A stretch of 64,000 bases of DNA, taken from the NCBI RefSeq assembly GCF_003024385.1, contig NZ_PVZN01000007.1:1-64000 (forward strand), written 5' to 3'. How positions within the stretch are numbered: position 1 is the first letter of the stretch; every line of letters begins with the position of its first letter. Below, piece by piece: positions 51,805 to 59,210 of the stretch. The position numbers and the translations under genes were made by a program. A model generated the notes under the pieces. That model was not told the origin of the DNA, did no database searches, and was given only the letters and a program-made list of their open reading frames with translations. The DNA is from Pseudomonas sp. BBP2017. Its GTDB lineage: Bacteria > Pseudomonadota > Gammaproteobacteria > Pseudomonadales > Pseudomonadaceae.

Positions 51805-52059
51805 ATGGTCGAACAAACTGAACTCAATCGGCTCTTTTGGCACAGCCGCCGTGGCATGCTTGAGCTCGATGTATTGCTGGTCCCGTTCAGCGCGGAAGTC
51901 TACCCAACCCTGAGCGAGGCTGATCGCGAGCTATACAAGCGCCTGCTGAGCTGCGAAGACCAGGACATGTTCGGCTGGTTCATGGAGCGCAGCGAGTCCG
52001 AAGATTCGGAGCTGCAGCGTATGGTTCGCATCATTCTGGACCGTGTCCAGCCCAAGTGA
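51805..52059 (+). CDS. sdhE: FAD assembly factor SdhE
   Basis: An 84-residue helical protein that attaches FAD to succinate dehydrogenase. The conserved [10 protein letters not shown] (RGxxE motif) and DREYKRLL-like helix ([20 protein letters not shown]) are present. AGGAGG lies just upstream of the ATG. The ygfX start lies inside its 3' end (17-base overlap). The sdhE-ygfX pair is standard. Confidence 0.95.
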   Translation: MVEQTELNRLFWHSRRGMLELDVLLVPFSAEVYPTLSEADRELYKRLLSCEDQDMFGWFMERSESEDSELQRMVRIILDRVQPK

Positions 52060-52495
52060 GCAGTTCGAGTGCCGCTGGCAGGGTTCGACAAACCTGCTGG
52101 TGGCGTATCTGGCCAGCTTGCTGCTGGCCTTGCTGGCGCTGAGCCTGCTGCAGCTTCCCTGGTGGTTGCGGCTTTCAGGTGTGGTGTTGTGTCTGCTGCA
52201 CGCGGGCTGGACAATTCCCCGGCGCATCCTGCTCAGCCATCCCCAGGCTATCAACGGTTTGCGTCGTGACCGTGATGGCTGGCAGCTGTTCAGCCATGCC
52301 CAGGGTTGGCAGCCGGTGCAACTGCGCCCGGACAGCCTGGCCTTGCCGGGCTTGATCGTGCTGCGCTATCGCCGGCAAGGGTGGTGCTGGAGCCAAGGTC
52401 TGTGTATCGCCCATGATGCGCTGGAACCGGTGCTGCACCGGCGCCTGCGCGTGCGCCTGAAGTTCAGTCGGCGTAGGTGGGCGGCTGCAGAATAG
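52043..52495 (+). CDS. ygfX: YgfX-family membrane protein
   Basis: A 150-residue protein with two adjacent hydrophobic helices ([37 protein letters not shown]) followed by a soluble domain with [20 protein letters not shown] and a basic end. The start is a GTG at 52043 inside sdhE. In E. coli YgfX (CptA) forms a toxin/regulator pair with SdhE, a claim that is debated. Its last 32 bases overlap the stranded original end of nadB on the other strand. Confidence 0.85.
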   Translation: MSSPSEQFECRWQGSTNLLVAYLASLLLALLALSLLQLPWWLRLSGVVLCLLHAGWTIPRRILLSHPQAINGLRRDRDGWQLFSHAQGWQPVQLRPDSLALPGLIVLRYRRQGWCWSQGLCIAHDALEPVLHRRLRVRLKFSRRRWAAAE

Positions 52496-52655
52496 TGTCG
52501 CGGGCTTCGGCAAGCATGCCTGGGTAGTCCAGGGTGTAATGCAGGCCTCGGCTTTCCTTGCGCTGCATGGCGCTGCGGATCATCAGCTCGGCAACCTGGG
52601 CCAGGTTGCGCAACTCGATCAGGTCGCGGCTGACCTTGTAGTTGCTGTAGAACTC
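52464..52655 (-). pseudogene. nadB: Stranded original 3' end of nadB
   Basis: The minus strand encodes 63 residues of the L-aspartate oxidase C-terminus, from [20 protein letters not shown] to [11 protein letters not shown] and a stop at 52464-52466, with no start codon. It matches the last 60 residues of the intact nadB at 59211-60818 at nearly every residue. The DNA differs at many third positions, and the end differs (QPPTYAD against TPTR). Directly upstream in frame is a TAG codon within the element, so the tail cannot be translated as part of a longer protein. This is the chromosome's own nadB end, cut off by integration of the element. Confidence 0.93.
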
Positions 52656-52656
52656 G
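52639..52656 (+). repeat. attL core (18 bp)
   Basis: TAGTTGCTGTAGAACTCG, identical to 59377-59394. Left of it the sequence is native nadB 3' end; right of it (ACGCTATGAGGCTAAACC) it is unrelated to nadB. Confidence 0.9.
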
Positions 52657-52698
52657 ACGCTATGAGGCTAAACCCAATGGATACAGGGGTTTCAGCCG

Positions 52699-54153
52699 AT
52701 GACCATCCACCAACGCGCCCAAAGTGGTACAAACCTGTTACAAACCGCCCTCGCCAAGCCGTACCACTATCGTCGGTCTGGTCGCTATTACCTTCGCCTT
52801 CGCCCTCAAGGCACCGCTAAGGGCTTCTTCACGCTATCGCTCAGGACCACCGACAAGGCCACCGCAATGACCATCTCCCAAGAAATCCTTCAGACCCTCA
52901 AGGCTTTCCACTTCGACAACCCTGAGGCCACTTGGGATCAGCTGAGGGGGCGCCTTGAGGACATCGCTGAGAGCTGCCTGACGATGGCCCACGGGGATGG
53001 CTCATTGGTTGCCTACGAGATGATCCATGATGAGCAGCATGTTGCCCTTCGTGAGGCCAGCGCAAAGCTACCGCTCACAGTCAATCAGCAACGGGCAGTG
53101 AGCAAGGCATTGGAGATCCTTGAGGCCGCTCAAGAGCGCTTAGAGGGAAGGCCGGGGAAGTTGGTCGAGATCGTAAGGGACCTCAAGGCTGAGGATTGTA
53201 GCACGTCTGTAGCCCTGTCTCCGTCCCTATCTGTATTACCGTCTGAGCCGCTGACCTTCAAGGCTCTCTCAGCGCTCTACATGGATGAGCATAAGGAGCA
53301 TGCAGTGGCTAACACCATACGAGACGTGAAGTCCTCCTGTAAGACCATCGCTGCGATCCTCGGTGACTTGGACCTGAGGACCCACACGCGGGAGGACATG
53401 AAGAACCTGCGGGCCAAGCTCCTTGAGGGGCGCAAGCCTTTAACGGTGGGGAAGATCCTGACCACGCTATCGACGGTGATGAAGTGGGCAGTGAACAACG
53501 ACTATCTCACCAAGGCGCTCACTGAGGGTCTGAAGCCAACTAAGGGCACTGACAGCTCCCGTGAGGCGTTCTCTCAGGATCAGGTAAAGGCCCTCATGGC
53601 CCACGCCAAGACGCTTCCGGTGGACTCATGGCAGCGCTGGGCACTGTCCCTCGGGGTTATCGCTGGGACTCGTATCGAGGAGCTGAGGCAACTCACCAAG
53701 GCGGACGTTAAGGAGATCCCAGGCACTGACGGCAATGGTGTCTGGGTCATCGACATTAATAGGAACGATGGCAAGACAGCCAAGACCAAGAATGCGCTCC
53801 GTGTCGTACCGCTGACCGATGGCGCCTATGGATTCGACCTCCAAGCATTCCTTGGGTTTGTCGAGAAGGCCGAATCGCAGTTGTTCAAGTTGGGAGCTGG
53901 TCAGTTCTCTGTGTTGCTCAATGGTGCCCTTCGGGATGTCCTGAGCTTGAATGCTGACCGGACCCAGACCTTCCACTCGCTGCGTCATTCATTGGCTGGC
54001 GCCTTGAAGGCCGTTGCGACTCAGGTGGAGATCAACGAGGCGATCTTAGGACACGCTTCGGGGTCCATCAGTAACGACCTATATGGGGCTGGAAGTTCTG
54101 TAGAAGTAGCGCGGATGGCTGCCGCTTTGAAAACCGCTTTGCTTGTTGAGTAA
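52699..54153 (+). CDS. int: Tyrosine-type site-specific integrase
   Basis: A 484-residue recombinase that inserts and excises the element. An N-terminal arm/DUF6538-like part (YHYRRSGRYYLRLRPQGTAK) is followed by a SAM-like core-binding domain (~170-270) and the catalytic domain. That domain has the first Arg in GVIAGTRIEELRQLTKADVK (~322), HSLRHSLAGALKAVATQVEI (His-x-x-Arg, ~425), ILGHASGSISNDLYGAG (Gly-His and the nucleophilic Tyr, ~461). All catalytic residues appear intact. The gene reads inward from attL. The first codons overlap repeated TACAAACC motifs that may be arm-type binding sites. Confidence 0.93.
   Translation: MTIHQRAQSGTNLLQTALAKPYHYRRSGRYYLRLRPQGTAKGFFTLSLRTTDKATAMTISQEILQTLKAFHFDNPEATWDQLRGRLEDIAESCLTMAHGDGSLVAYEMIHDEQHVALREASAKLPLTVNQQRAVSKALEILEAAQERLEGRPGKLVEIVRDLKAEDCSTSVALSPSLSVLPSEPLTFKALSALYMDEHKEHAVANTIRDVKSSCKTIAAILGDLDLRTHTREDMKNLRAKLLEGRKPLTVGKILTTLSTVMKWAVNNDYLTKALTEGLKPTKGTDSSREAFSQDQVKALMAHAKTLPVDSWQRWALSLGVIAGTRIEELRQLTKADVKEIPGTDGNGVWVIDINRNDGKTAKTKNALRVVPLTDGAYGFDLQAFLGFVEKAESQLFKLGAGQFSVLLNGALRDVLSLNADRTQTFHSLRHSLAGALKAVATQVEINEAILGHASGSISNDLYGAGSSVEVARMAAALKTALLVE
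52735..52747 (+). promoter_or_regulatory. Candidate integrase arm site, left
   Basis: CTGTTACAAACCG matches CTGTTACAAAACG near the right end (59160-59172) at 12 of 13 positions in the same orientation. A half copy (GGTACAAACC) directly precedes it. Placement within ~100-220 bases of each att core suggests arm-type or excisionase sites. The proof would be binding data. Confidence 0.4.
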
Positions 54154-54216
54154 GACACTTGAGATGGGCAGTATTTCACGAGGCCTTTCTACCTATATCG
54201 CACAAGGAGTTTTCCA

Positions 54217-54831
54217 TTGAATAAGGGATGTTTCATTCTCGGATTTTCAATCTATGCCGCCCTTCAGGCGTTCTCAGTAGGGGCGATGGCTGCCAATCAA
54301 TTGTGGGTCACTACCGATCGCACTGACAGACACACTTGCCCTTCGACCGAATGCGGGGTGGCGGGACGACTGATGTTCAGAGAGGGCGTCGAAGCCTTGG
54401 AGAAGAAGGGGAAATGGGTGCGTATTACCAAGACCTACTCAGCGTCCTGTGTCGGAGGTACGAGCGAATATGTGAAGGAGGGTAATAAATCCTGCACAAG
54501 TGCTAATGGAATCAAAGATGGGAAGTTTGCCGAATGGGTCCAGACCAAAGACTTGAGTGAAAAGCGTCCTGAAGATCCGGCAGAGGGGGCGAGTGGCGAT
54601 GATGCGCTTATTAAAGGGTCTGATGATTACAGAATATACAAGACACAATTCGCCAAGGCCGCCCGTCAGCTAATAATCGATGGGACCTGCACTGAGGGTG
54701 ACTTTCAAGAAATGGGTGGATGGATGGCTTCAACCAATCGGGGCCCCGGTATGTACTTCACTTATTGCGGAGGGATGACATCCAGCAACAAAGTCTACCT
54801 CGACACCAAGTCAGGAAAGACCAGCCGCTGA
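54217..54831 (+). CDS. Exported SH3-like protein of the island
   Basis: A 204-residue protein starting at TTG, supported by AAGGAG 7 bases upstream and by the signal peptide that begins there (GCFILGFSIYAALQAFSVGA, cleavage near AMA). The mature N-terminal region (LWVTTDRTDRHTCPSTECGV, VEALEKKGKWVRITKTYSAS, FAEWVQTKDL) has the pattern of a bacterial SH3 domain, with cysteines that could pair. The C-terminal ~80 residues (YKTQFAKAARQLIIDGTCTE, MYFTYCGGMTSSNKVYLDTK) are unrecognised. Bacterial SH3 domains bind peptidoglycan or peptides. I assign no function beyond a periplasmic location. Confidence 0.7.
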   Translation: MNKGCFILGFSIYAALQAFSVGAMAANQLWVTTDRTDRHTCPSTECGVAGRLMFREGVEALEKKGKWVRITKTYSASCVGGTSEYVKEGNKSCTSANGIKDGKFAEWVQTKDLSEKRPEDPAEGASGDDALIKGSDDYRIYKTQFAKAARQLIIDGTCTEGDFQEMGGWMASTNRGPGMYFTYCGGMTSSNKVYLDTKSGKTSR

Positions 54832-55000
54832 GTGCAGGCGGAAGCAAGGGTCTTGGAAACATCCAGCCAGCTCAATTTACGCGCTCCTACGTGAAATCTA
54901 ATCGACTCGCTGGGTCCTGGCCCTGCTGGATTATCGTAGGAGCGTGGTAGTAAATCTCAAGATGCCTTAAAGGCCCGTGTTTGTTGGGCTTGGCGGTTGG

Positions 55001-55022
55001 TGTCGTAAAAACCCTCACTATT
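55001..55022 (+). promoter_or_regulatory. Island repeat, copy 1 (TGTCG...AAAAACCCTCACTATT)
   Basis: TGTCGTAAAAACCCTCACTA(TT) lies 37 bases before the start of the gene at 55059 and recurs at 56099-56122. Nothing else occupies the 227 bases between the SH3-like gene and this site. It may be a promoter/operator or an element-specific protein site. Confidence 0.5.
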
Positions 55023-55058
55023 GCCACAGCGTCGTGGCGACAGACGAGGACCATTCCA

Positions 55059-55589
55059 ATGACCAGCTATGACCCCGCTCTACACGAAGCCATCACCACC
55101 GCATCGCTCGCCATCCCCAAGCGTGGCCGAGGCCGACCCACCAAGATCATCACCAACCTGTTCCATGGCTTCATCGGGCCGACCACTGACTACGGCCAAT
55201 ATCCTACCTTCGCCATGGACATCCTTGAGGGCATCGCTCGGCTGGACTGGCATGACCGGCCTATCGGGTCTGGTGGCTCATCCAAACCCCTGTCCGTGAA
55301 GCGCCTTGTGGGCATCCTTGCGGAACTTGAGGTCGTCTCAGCGGCCACCATCATGGCTCAATACAGGCTGGGTCTCCGACAGGCTCAGCGCTACGTGAAG
55401 GCCATTGAATTGGCCATGCCGTACCTTCTAAAGAGCCGTCCAGACGATCTGAGCTACGAGATGCGCTATGGCTTCCTAAAGGAAACAACCAGAGCCAACG
55501 ACTGGGAAGACCAGCTTGAGCCACCAAGTCCTGAGGCCCTCGCAAAGCTGCGCTACGACCTGCGAACCCTCGGCAATGAGGCAGCCTGA
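55059..55589 (+). CDS. Unknown island protein, possible HTH
   Basis: A 176-residue soluble protein. The start at 55059 is chosen after the repeat-bearing leader. A basic patch near the N-terminus (IPKRGRGRPTKI, AT-hook-like GRGRPTK) and a helical stretch that could be a helix-turn-helix (VVSAATIMAQYRLGLRQAQR) suggest DNA binding. SVKRLVGILAELE precedes it. The family was not recognised. The next gene follows after 162 bases. Confidence 0.6.
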   Translation: MTSYDPALHEAITTASLAIPKRGRGRPTKIITNLFHGFIGPTTDYGQYPTFAMDILEGIARLDWHDRPIGSGGSSKPLSVKRLVGILAELEVVSAATIMAQYRLGLRQAQRYVKAIELAMPYLLKSRPDDLSYEMRYGFLKETTRANDWEDQLEPPSPEALAKLRYDLRTLGNEAA

Positions 55590-55751
55590 TTAAATGCCGC
55601 ATACTTATAAGAATCATTGAGACACCCAATCGACCATAGCAATCGACCAGATAACAGAACCCTTATTGACCCGCTCATTGAGGAGAGGGGTAGTGATAAT
55701 AATCACCCCTCCTCGAAAAGGAATCTTAAAGAACATCGCAAAGGAGAACTC

Positions 55752-56084
55752 ATGACCGCTCTCATCGCCTGCCCAGTAACCTCTCAGCTCACCGAGGACA
55801 ACCTCACCACTTTGTCACTGGTCTTCCCGGCACCTTCACGACCTCAATTGATCGAGCTTCGCCGTGTCTTGAGCAAGCGAGACGCATCCTTTAGGACCTA
55901 CGGTTCTGGGGTCGTCACCTTCGACAAAGACGCCTTGCTCCATGAGGTCGCCTTGAAGTGCTCCGAGAAGACTGCCGAGCGGCTGTCCCATCTGGTCGCC
56001 CATGGGGTCTGTCTTCAGGCCATCGCTTCGACGCCCTTGAGGATTTCTGTGACTGGAACTGATCGAATCTCGCTCAGAGATTAA
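55752..56084 (+). CDS. Unknown small island protein
   Basis: A 110-residue protein with a strong ribosome site (AAGGAG at 55741-55746). It is soluble, with mixed alpha/beta character (LTTLSLVFPAPSRPQLIELR, ALKCSEKTAERLSHLVAHGV); there are no motifs I recognise. It lies between the two copies of the island repeat, together with the 55059 gene. A terminator-like hairpin follows the second repeat. Confidence 0.6.
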   Translation: MTALIACPVTSQLTEDNLTTLSLVFPAPSRPQLIELRRVLSKRDASFRTYGSGVVTFDKDALLHEVALKCSEKTAERLSHLVAHGVCLQAIASTPLRISVTGTDRISLRD

Positions 56085-56098
56085 GGTGTCCGCCATAG

Positions 56099-56122
56099 TG
56101 TCGTTTAAAAACCCTCACTATT
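56099..56122 (+). promoter_or_regulatory. Island repeat, copy 2
   Basis: TGTCGTTTAAAAACCCTCAC(TATT) repeats the 55001 motif with a two-base insertion. It lies 14 bases behind the stop of the 55752 gene. AGGAG follows at once, but no long frame does. Confidence 0.5.
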
Positions 56123-56147
56123 AGGAGACACCCAAGTACCAATAATG

Positions 56148-56170
56148 AGCCCTACTCCGCACAGGGCTTT
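56148..56170 (+). terminator. Probable intrinsic terminator
   Basis: AGCCCT-ACTCCGCAC-AGGGCT followed by TTTT forms a short stem-loop with T-run, between the plus-strand genes ending at 56084 and the convergent minus-strand gene ending at 56196. Confidence 0.55.
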
Positions 56171-56195
56171 TCGCATCTGGCGTCGCTCGCGATGC

Positions 56196-57155
56196 TCAGT
56201 CCACACTTGGTGGAAGATTGAGTAAAACTCCAATGAATGGGCGGTCTCCCCATCCGCCAGACAGCTTTGCTTGAGCTTGTATCCTGAATACTCCTGACAA
56301 GCCTACTTCCGCCATCTGCCTGACAAACTCGGCCGCTGCATCGCGCGGGAGGTATCCAACCTTGCAGTTTTCTATGTAAACCGCGCATGCGTTGCCGTCG
56401 TGCGGGTTGTCCGGTTCGCTAACGATGTCGGCAACAAAGTCATTATCGGTCGCCATGTGTCGGCTGTTGCGAAGTTGGCGTAAAGCGGGTTGGTAGTGAG
56501 ACTCGCCGACAATATCAAAGCCACATTTCTGCGACCCTGTGACTCTTCCAGATAGAGGCGGAAGTGTGACTTGCGCAGAAGGGGGTCGGGCTGACTTCTT
56601 TCCCGGTTTCGCAAGGCTGGTTTTGACGGAGATCTTAGGCTGGGTCTCGAAAGACTCCCGCTTCGGATCGCATCCCATGGAGTCGATCAGGGACGATGCA
56701 AGTTCCTGACTGGTCTTCAATGGTGGAGCAGGCTCAGATTCTGACGTCCCACCAGCTAAAGCAACGGGACTCAGAGGATCAACAAGTAATTTGTCTACTG
56801 CTTTCCCGTGGCGACCGAACTCTGCTTTGGGCGGCAGTCGGCGCGCAGCATTCCGCTCCTGCTCGCTCAAAAGGTGCCTGTTGCCATTGATATCAATCTC
56901 CGAGATAACGCAGTCATCCTCAAGAGCTTCGATAAGTCGTGCAGCTCGGTTATAGCCGATCTTCAGGTGCCGTTGAACGGAAGAGATGCTGCACTTACGG
57001 GTCGATAGCACAAAGCGCGCAGCGTCGATGTACAGGGAATCCTCGTTTTCGGTCAGCTCTGGGAGACCGACGTCAGTGTGTAGGTGAGGCGAGGACTCCG
57101 CTGGGGCTATTGTTTCCGCTGCCGACCAGCCGAATAGGGTTTTCCACCAAGACAT
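56196..57155 (-). CDS. FtsK-gamma winged helix fused to HIRAN domain
   Basis: A 319-residue protein. Residues ~38-97 (EDSLYIDAARFVLSTRKCSI, SSVQRHLKIGYNRAARLIEA, then ISEIDINGNRHLL) match the FtsK gamma domain, the winged helix with which FtsK reads KOPS sequences and activates XerD. The helicase motor and membrane parts of FtsK are absent. A charged linker (~100-205) leads to a HIRAN domain (~212-319: FDIVGESHYQPAL, IVSEPDNPHDGNACAVYIEN, VGYLPRDAAAEFVRQM), a fold that binds single-stranded or damaged DNA ends. So it has two DNA-binding modules and no enzyme domain. In an island this might target the element to the terminus, steer recombination or block host functions. The actual role is unknown. 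Confidence 0.8.
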   Translation of the reverse strand: MSWWKTLFGWSAAETIAPAESSPHLHTDVGLPELTENEDSLYIDAARFVLSTRKCSISSVQRHLKIGYNRAARLIEALEDDCVISEIDINGNRHLLSEQERNAARRLPPKAEFGRHGKAVDKLLVDPLSPVALAGGTSESEPAPPLKTSQELASSLIDSMGCDPKRESFETQPKISVKTSLAKPGKKSARPPSAQVTLPPLSGRVTGSQKCGFDIVGESHYQPALRQLRNSRHMATDNDFVADIVSEPDNPHDGNACAVYIENCKVGYLPRDAAAEFVRQMAEVGLSGVFRIQAQAKLSGGWGDRPFIGVLLNLPPSVD

Positions 57156-57333
57156 TTAACGCTCCATGTTGCTGAGTAGAAACTGCGATGGCTTGACGAG
57201 AGCCAAGTCTTTTACTTGTTCACTTGCCATCAAACCAGCGGAGCAGCCTAAACACCTCAAGACAAAAATGTCAGGGTTGCCTCAAAATAATCTCGCTTCC
57301 TTTCGTGAGAACTACCAATGCATCAATAAAACT

Positions 57334-57768
57334 TCACCGCCCAAATGCTGGTTCAAATATGTTTTCACTTAAGATTTCCTGATCGAATCCTGGCGCAGCT
57401 TTAATATATATTTTGTTCGATGTGCCGTTGCGGGGCGTGTAAATCACTCTCAGCGAGAATGATCTTCCACCGTCTATCATAGGGTGGCGAAATACTCCCC
57501 AGTACACAGTTACGCCACCTGTGAGATTTCTAACCTGCTCTGATGAGTCTACGGAAAATCTATCAAATAGTTTGTGAACTGCCCCTCTGTTTATATGATG
57601 CAGTTCTTGCGTAAGCTCCTCACGCATGCTTGCGGTCGCCATGCTTAATATAGTGTTAATAGCCTTGTTATCGAACCAGACTTTAATGATAAAAAATGCA
57701 AGCAAAGAAAAACCAAAACTTGGAATAGCCAGTACGGCAGACAAAACAAAGAAGATGAGTAGGTACAT
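57334..57768 (-). CDS. Unknown small membrane protein of the island
   Basis: A 144-residue protein with an N-terminal pair of hydrophobic helices (LLIFFVLSAVLAIPSFGFSL, LLAFFIIKVWF) and a soluble beta-rich remainder (VTVYWGVFRHPMIDGGRSFS, LRVIYTPRNGTSNKIYIKAA). The DNA here is the most AT-rich in the window. It lies 178 bases upstream of, and on the same strand as, the FtsK-gamma/HIRAN gene and may share its transcript. No family was recognised. Confidence 0.55.
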   Translation of the reverse strand: MYLLIFFVLSAVLAIPSFGFSLLAFFIIKVWFDNKAINTILSMATASMREELTQELHHINRGAVHKLFDRFSVDSSEQVRNLTGGVTVYWGVFRHPMIDGGRSFSLRVIYTPRNGTSNKIYIKAAPGFDQEILSENIFEPAFGR

Positions 57769-57985
57769 TGTAATTCCTTTTTTTGTTTAGGCTTCAGTGT
57801 GTTAGGTGGCAAGCAGAGGTTACCTTGCATTGAGCATTAGGCAGTGCTCAAGATAGCGCGTTCCGGTAGAAAAGCAAAGTCTGAGATGATAACTAACAAG
57901 GTTGGTTGTGGCGAAACTGACGAATGCAAACGAAGGTCAACTCCAATCAATTTGGGCTCTCAATCGAGTAACTTGAAATGCCCCG

Positions 57986-58021
57986 TAAGGCCGACCCGAT
58001 GAGGGACCGGTAGGGGCCTTA
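57986..58021 (+). terminator. Structured hairpin in the island's 395-base gap
   Basis: TAAGGCC (57986-57992) pairs with GGCCTTA (58015-58021), with further pairing inside (GACCC/GGG) and TTATTT behind. It is the only clear structure in the gap 57769-58163. It may be a terminator or part of a small RNA. The rest of the gap is AT-rich without an evident gene. Confidence 0.4.
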
Positions 58022-58163
58022 TTTCACCTCTCGCCCGTCTTTGGGCATTCAATTAATCCAGTTTTCTGATGGCGCCTTTCATGCCACGCCGGTTCCCGTT
58101 GTCGGGGGCTGGATGACCGGCTTTGGGTGCGACCTGAAGGGCGCTACCAAAAGGAAATCGACA

Positions 58164-58916
58164 ATGAATATGACCAACAACCCCACCGACCTGCTGCCTA
58201 TCTTTATCGAAGGGCACGACTTTAAGCCAAACGCTGAGGGCCTGTGGAGCCTCACGGAAATCAACAAGGCTCTACCCGGCCTAACAAAGCCACCTGCTCA
58301 ATGGCGTGGTCGTGACCGAGACTACTTCGACCGCTGTGCAAATTTGCATAGCGTGAACGGTGACAGTGGTGGCACCTATTCAACCGAGCGGGCGACCATC
58401 GCCTATGCCATGGCCTGCTCTCTGGATTTCTATGTGATGGTCGTAGATGCTTTCGTCGCCATGCGTAACCATGCCCTCCGTGAGCTTCGCCATAAGGACG
58501 CCCTCTTAGACGCCAACATGCCCAAGGCTTCGACCCTCGACTTGAAAGCCCGAGGCGCTGGTCTGACATGGACTGAAGCCTGTCGTGTGGCAGGTATCCA
58601 ACAGCCACGCCTTGCCCTTGAGGCTCTGGTCTCCGTGGGCGTCTTTGTTTACCCCGTGGACAACTTTGGAACTTGTGAGGGCGCACCTCGACCACCCAAG
58701 TCCGGCTTTGAGGAAGGCGCTTTTGTGAGGGTCTCATCGGACTTTGGGAACCGTGAAGGTTGGCGAGTGAAGCCAAGCGGTCTGGATTGGCTCCGTAGCA
58801 AGTCGGAAAAGATCAACCTTAAGGTGGCCGAAATGAAGGCCCGTAAGGACAAAGCCCAGCGGGATGCCAAGGCCCGACTCAAGGAGAACCTTAAGGCATC
58901 ATCCCCGGACTACTAA
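58164..58916 (+). CDS. KilA-N-like DNA-binding protein
   Basis: A 250-residue protein. Its N-terminal ~110 residues (GLWSLTEINKALPGLTKPPA, WRGRDRDYFDRCANLHSV, GGTYSTERATIAYAMACSLD, VVDAFVAMRN) follow the KilA-N/antirepressor pattern of phage and island proteins. A middle part may be a second HTH (LTWTEACRVAGIQQPRLALE). The C-terminus is a basic coiled coil. KilA-N proteins regulate lysogeny or interfere with the host. The ATG at 58164 has AAGGA upstream; the frame open from 58041 is not supported. Confidence 0.7.
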   Translation: MNMTNNPTDLLPIFIEGHDFKPNAEGLWSLTEINKALPGLTKPPAQWRGRDRDYFDRCANLHSVNGDSGGTYSTERATIAYAMACSLDFYVMVVDAFVAMRNHALRELRHKDALLDANMPKASTLDLKARGAGLTWTEACRVAGIQQPRLALEALVSVGVFVYPVDNFGTCEGAPRPPKSGFEEGAFVRVSSDFGNREGWRVKPSGLDWLRSKSEKINLKVAEMKARKDKAQRDAKARLKENLKASSPDY

Positions 58917-58942
58917 GTCCACCACCATCGCAAGGAGAACCC

Positions 58943-59026
58943 ATGGACACGCTACAGCTACCTATCTGGCCTTATGGCTGTACGGGCAACTCAAGGGACA
59001 TTAACGAGAAAATACAGAAAATTTGA
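58943..59026 (+). CDS. Small ORF (27 residues) with strong ribosome site
   Basis: ATG at 58943 is preceded by AAGGAG 5 bases upstream, just like the other island genes, and opens a 27-codon frame (MDTLQLPIWPYGCTGNSRDI...). It lies 26 bases behind the KilA-N-like gene and may be translated from the same message. There is no family and no proof of expression. The remaining bases to 59210 contain no gene that I can see. Confidence 0.35.
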   Translation: MDTLQLPIWPYGCTGNSRDINEKIQKI

Positions 59027-59159
59027 GAATGACCACCTCATTGCATCTACAGGCTCAGGTTCCCCCGTGTGGCCTCGCTCAGGTCCTCGCAGGCGCGATA
59101 GGGACCCCCTTAAGGGCGGGCGATAAGGACCCTTGCGATGGGACAAAGATGGCCCAAAG

Positions 59160-59172
59160 CTGTTACAAAACG
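59160..59172 (+). promoter_or_regulatory. Candidate integrase arm site, right
   Basis: CTGTTACAAAACG is the partner of the motif at 52735-52747 and lies ~205 bases from the attR core, between the small ORF and the replacement nadB tail. Confidence 0.35.
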
Positions 59173-59210
59173 GGTCCTCAGCATGCTACGCTCAGGGCTC
59201 CTAACGTGCC

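Noticed and set aside
57979..58021. Hammerhead ribozyme (GATGAG motif)
   Set aside because: The GAAA core and three-helix arrangement are missing; only a hairpin is supported.
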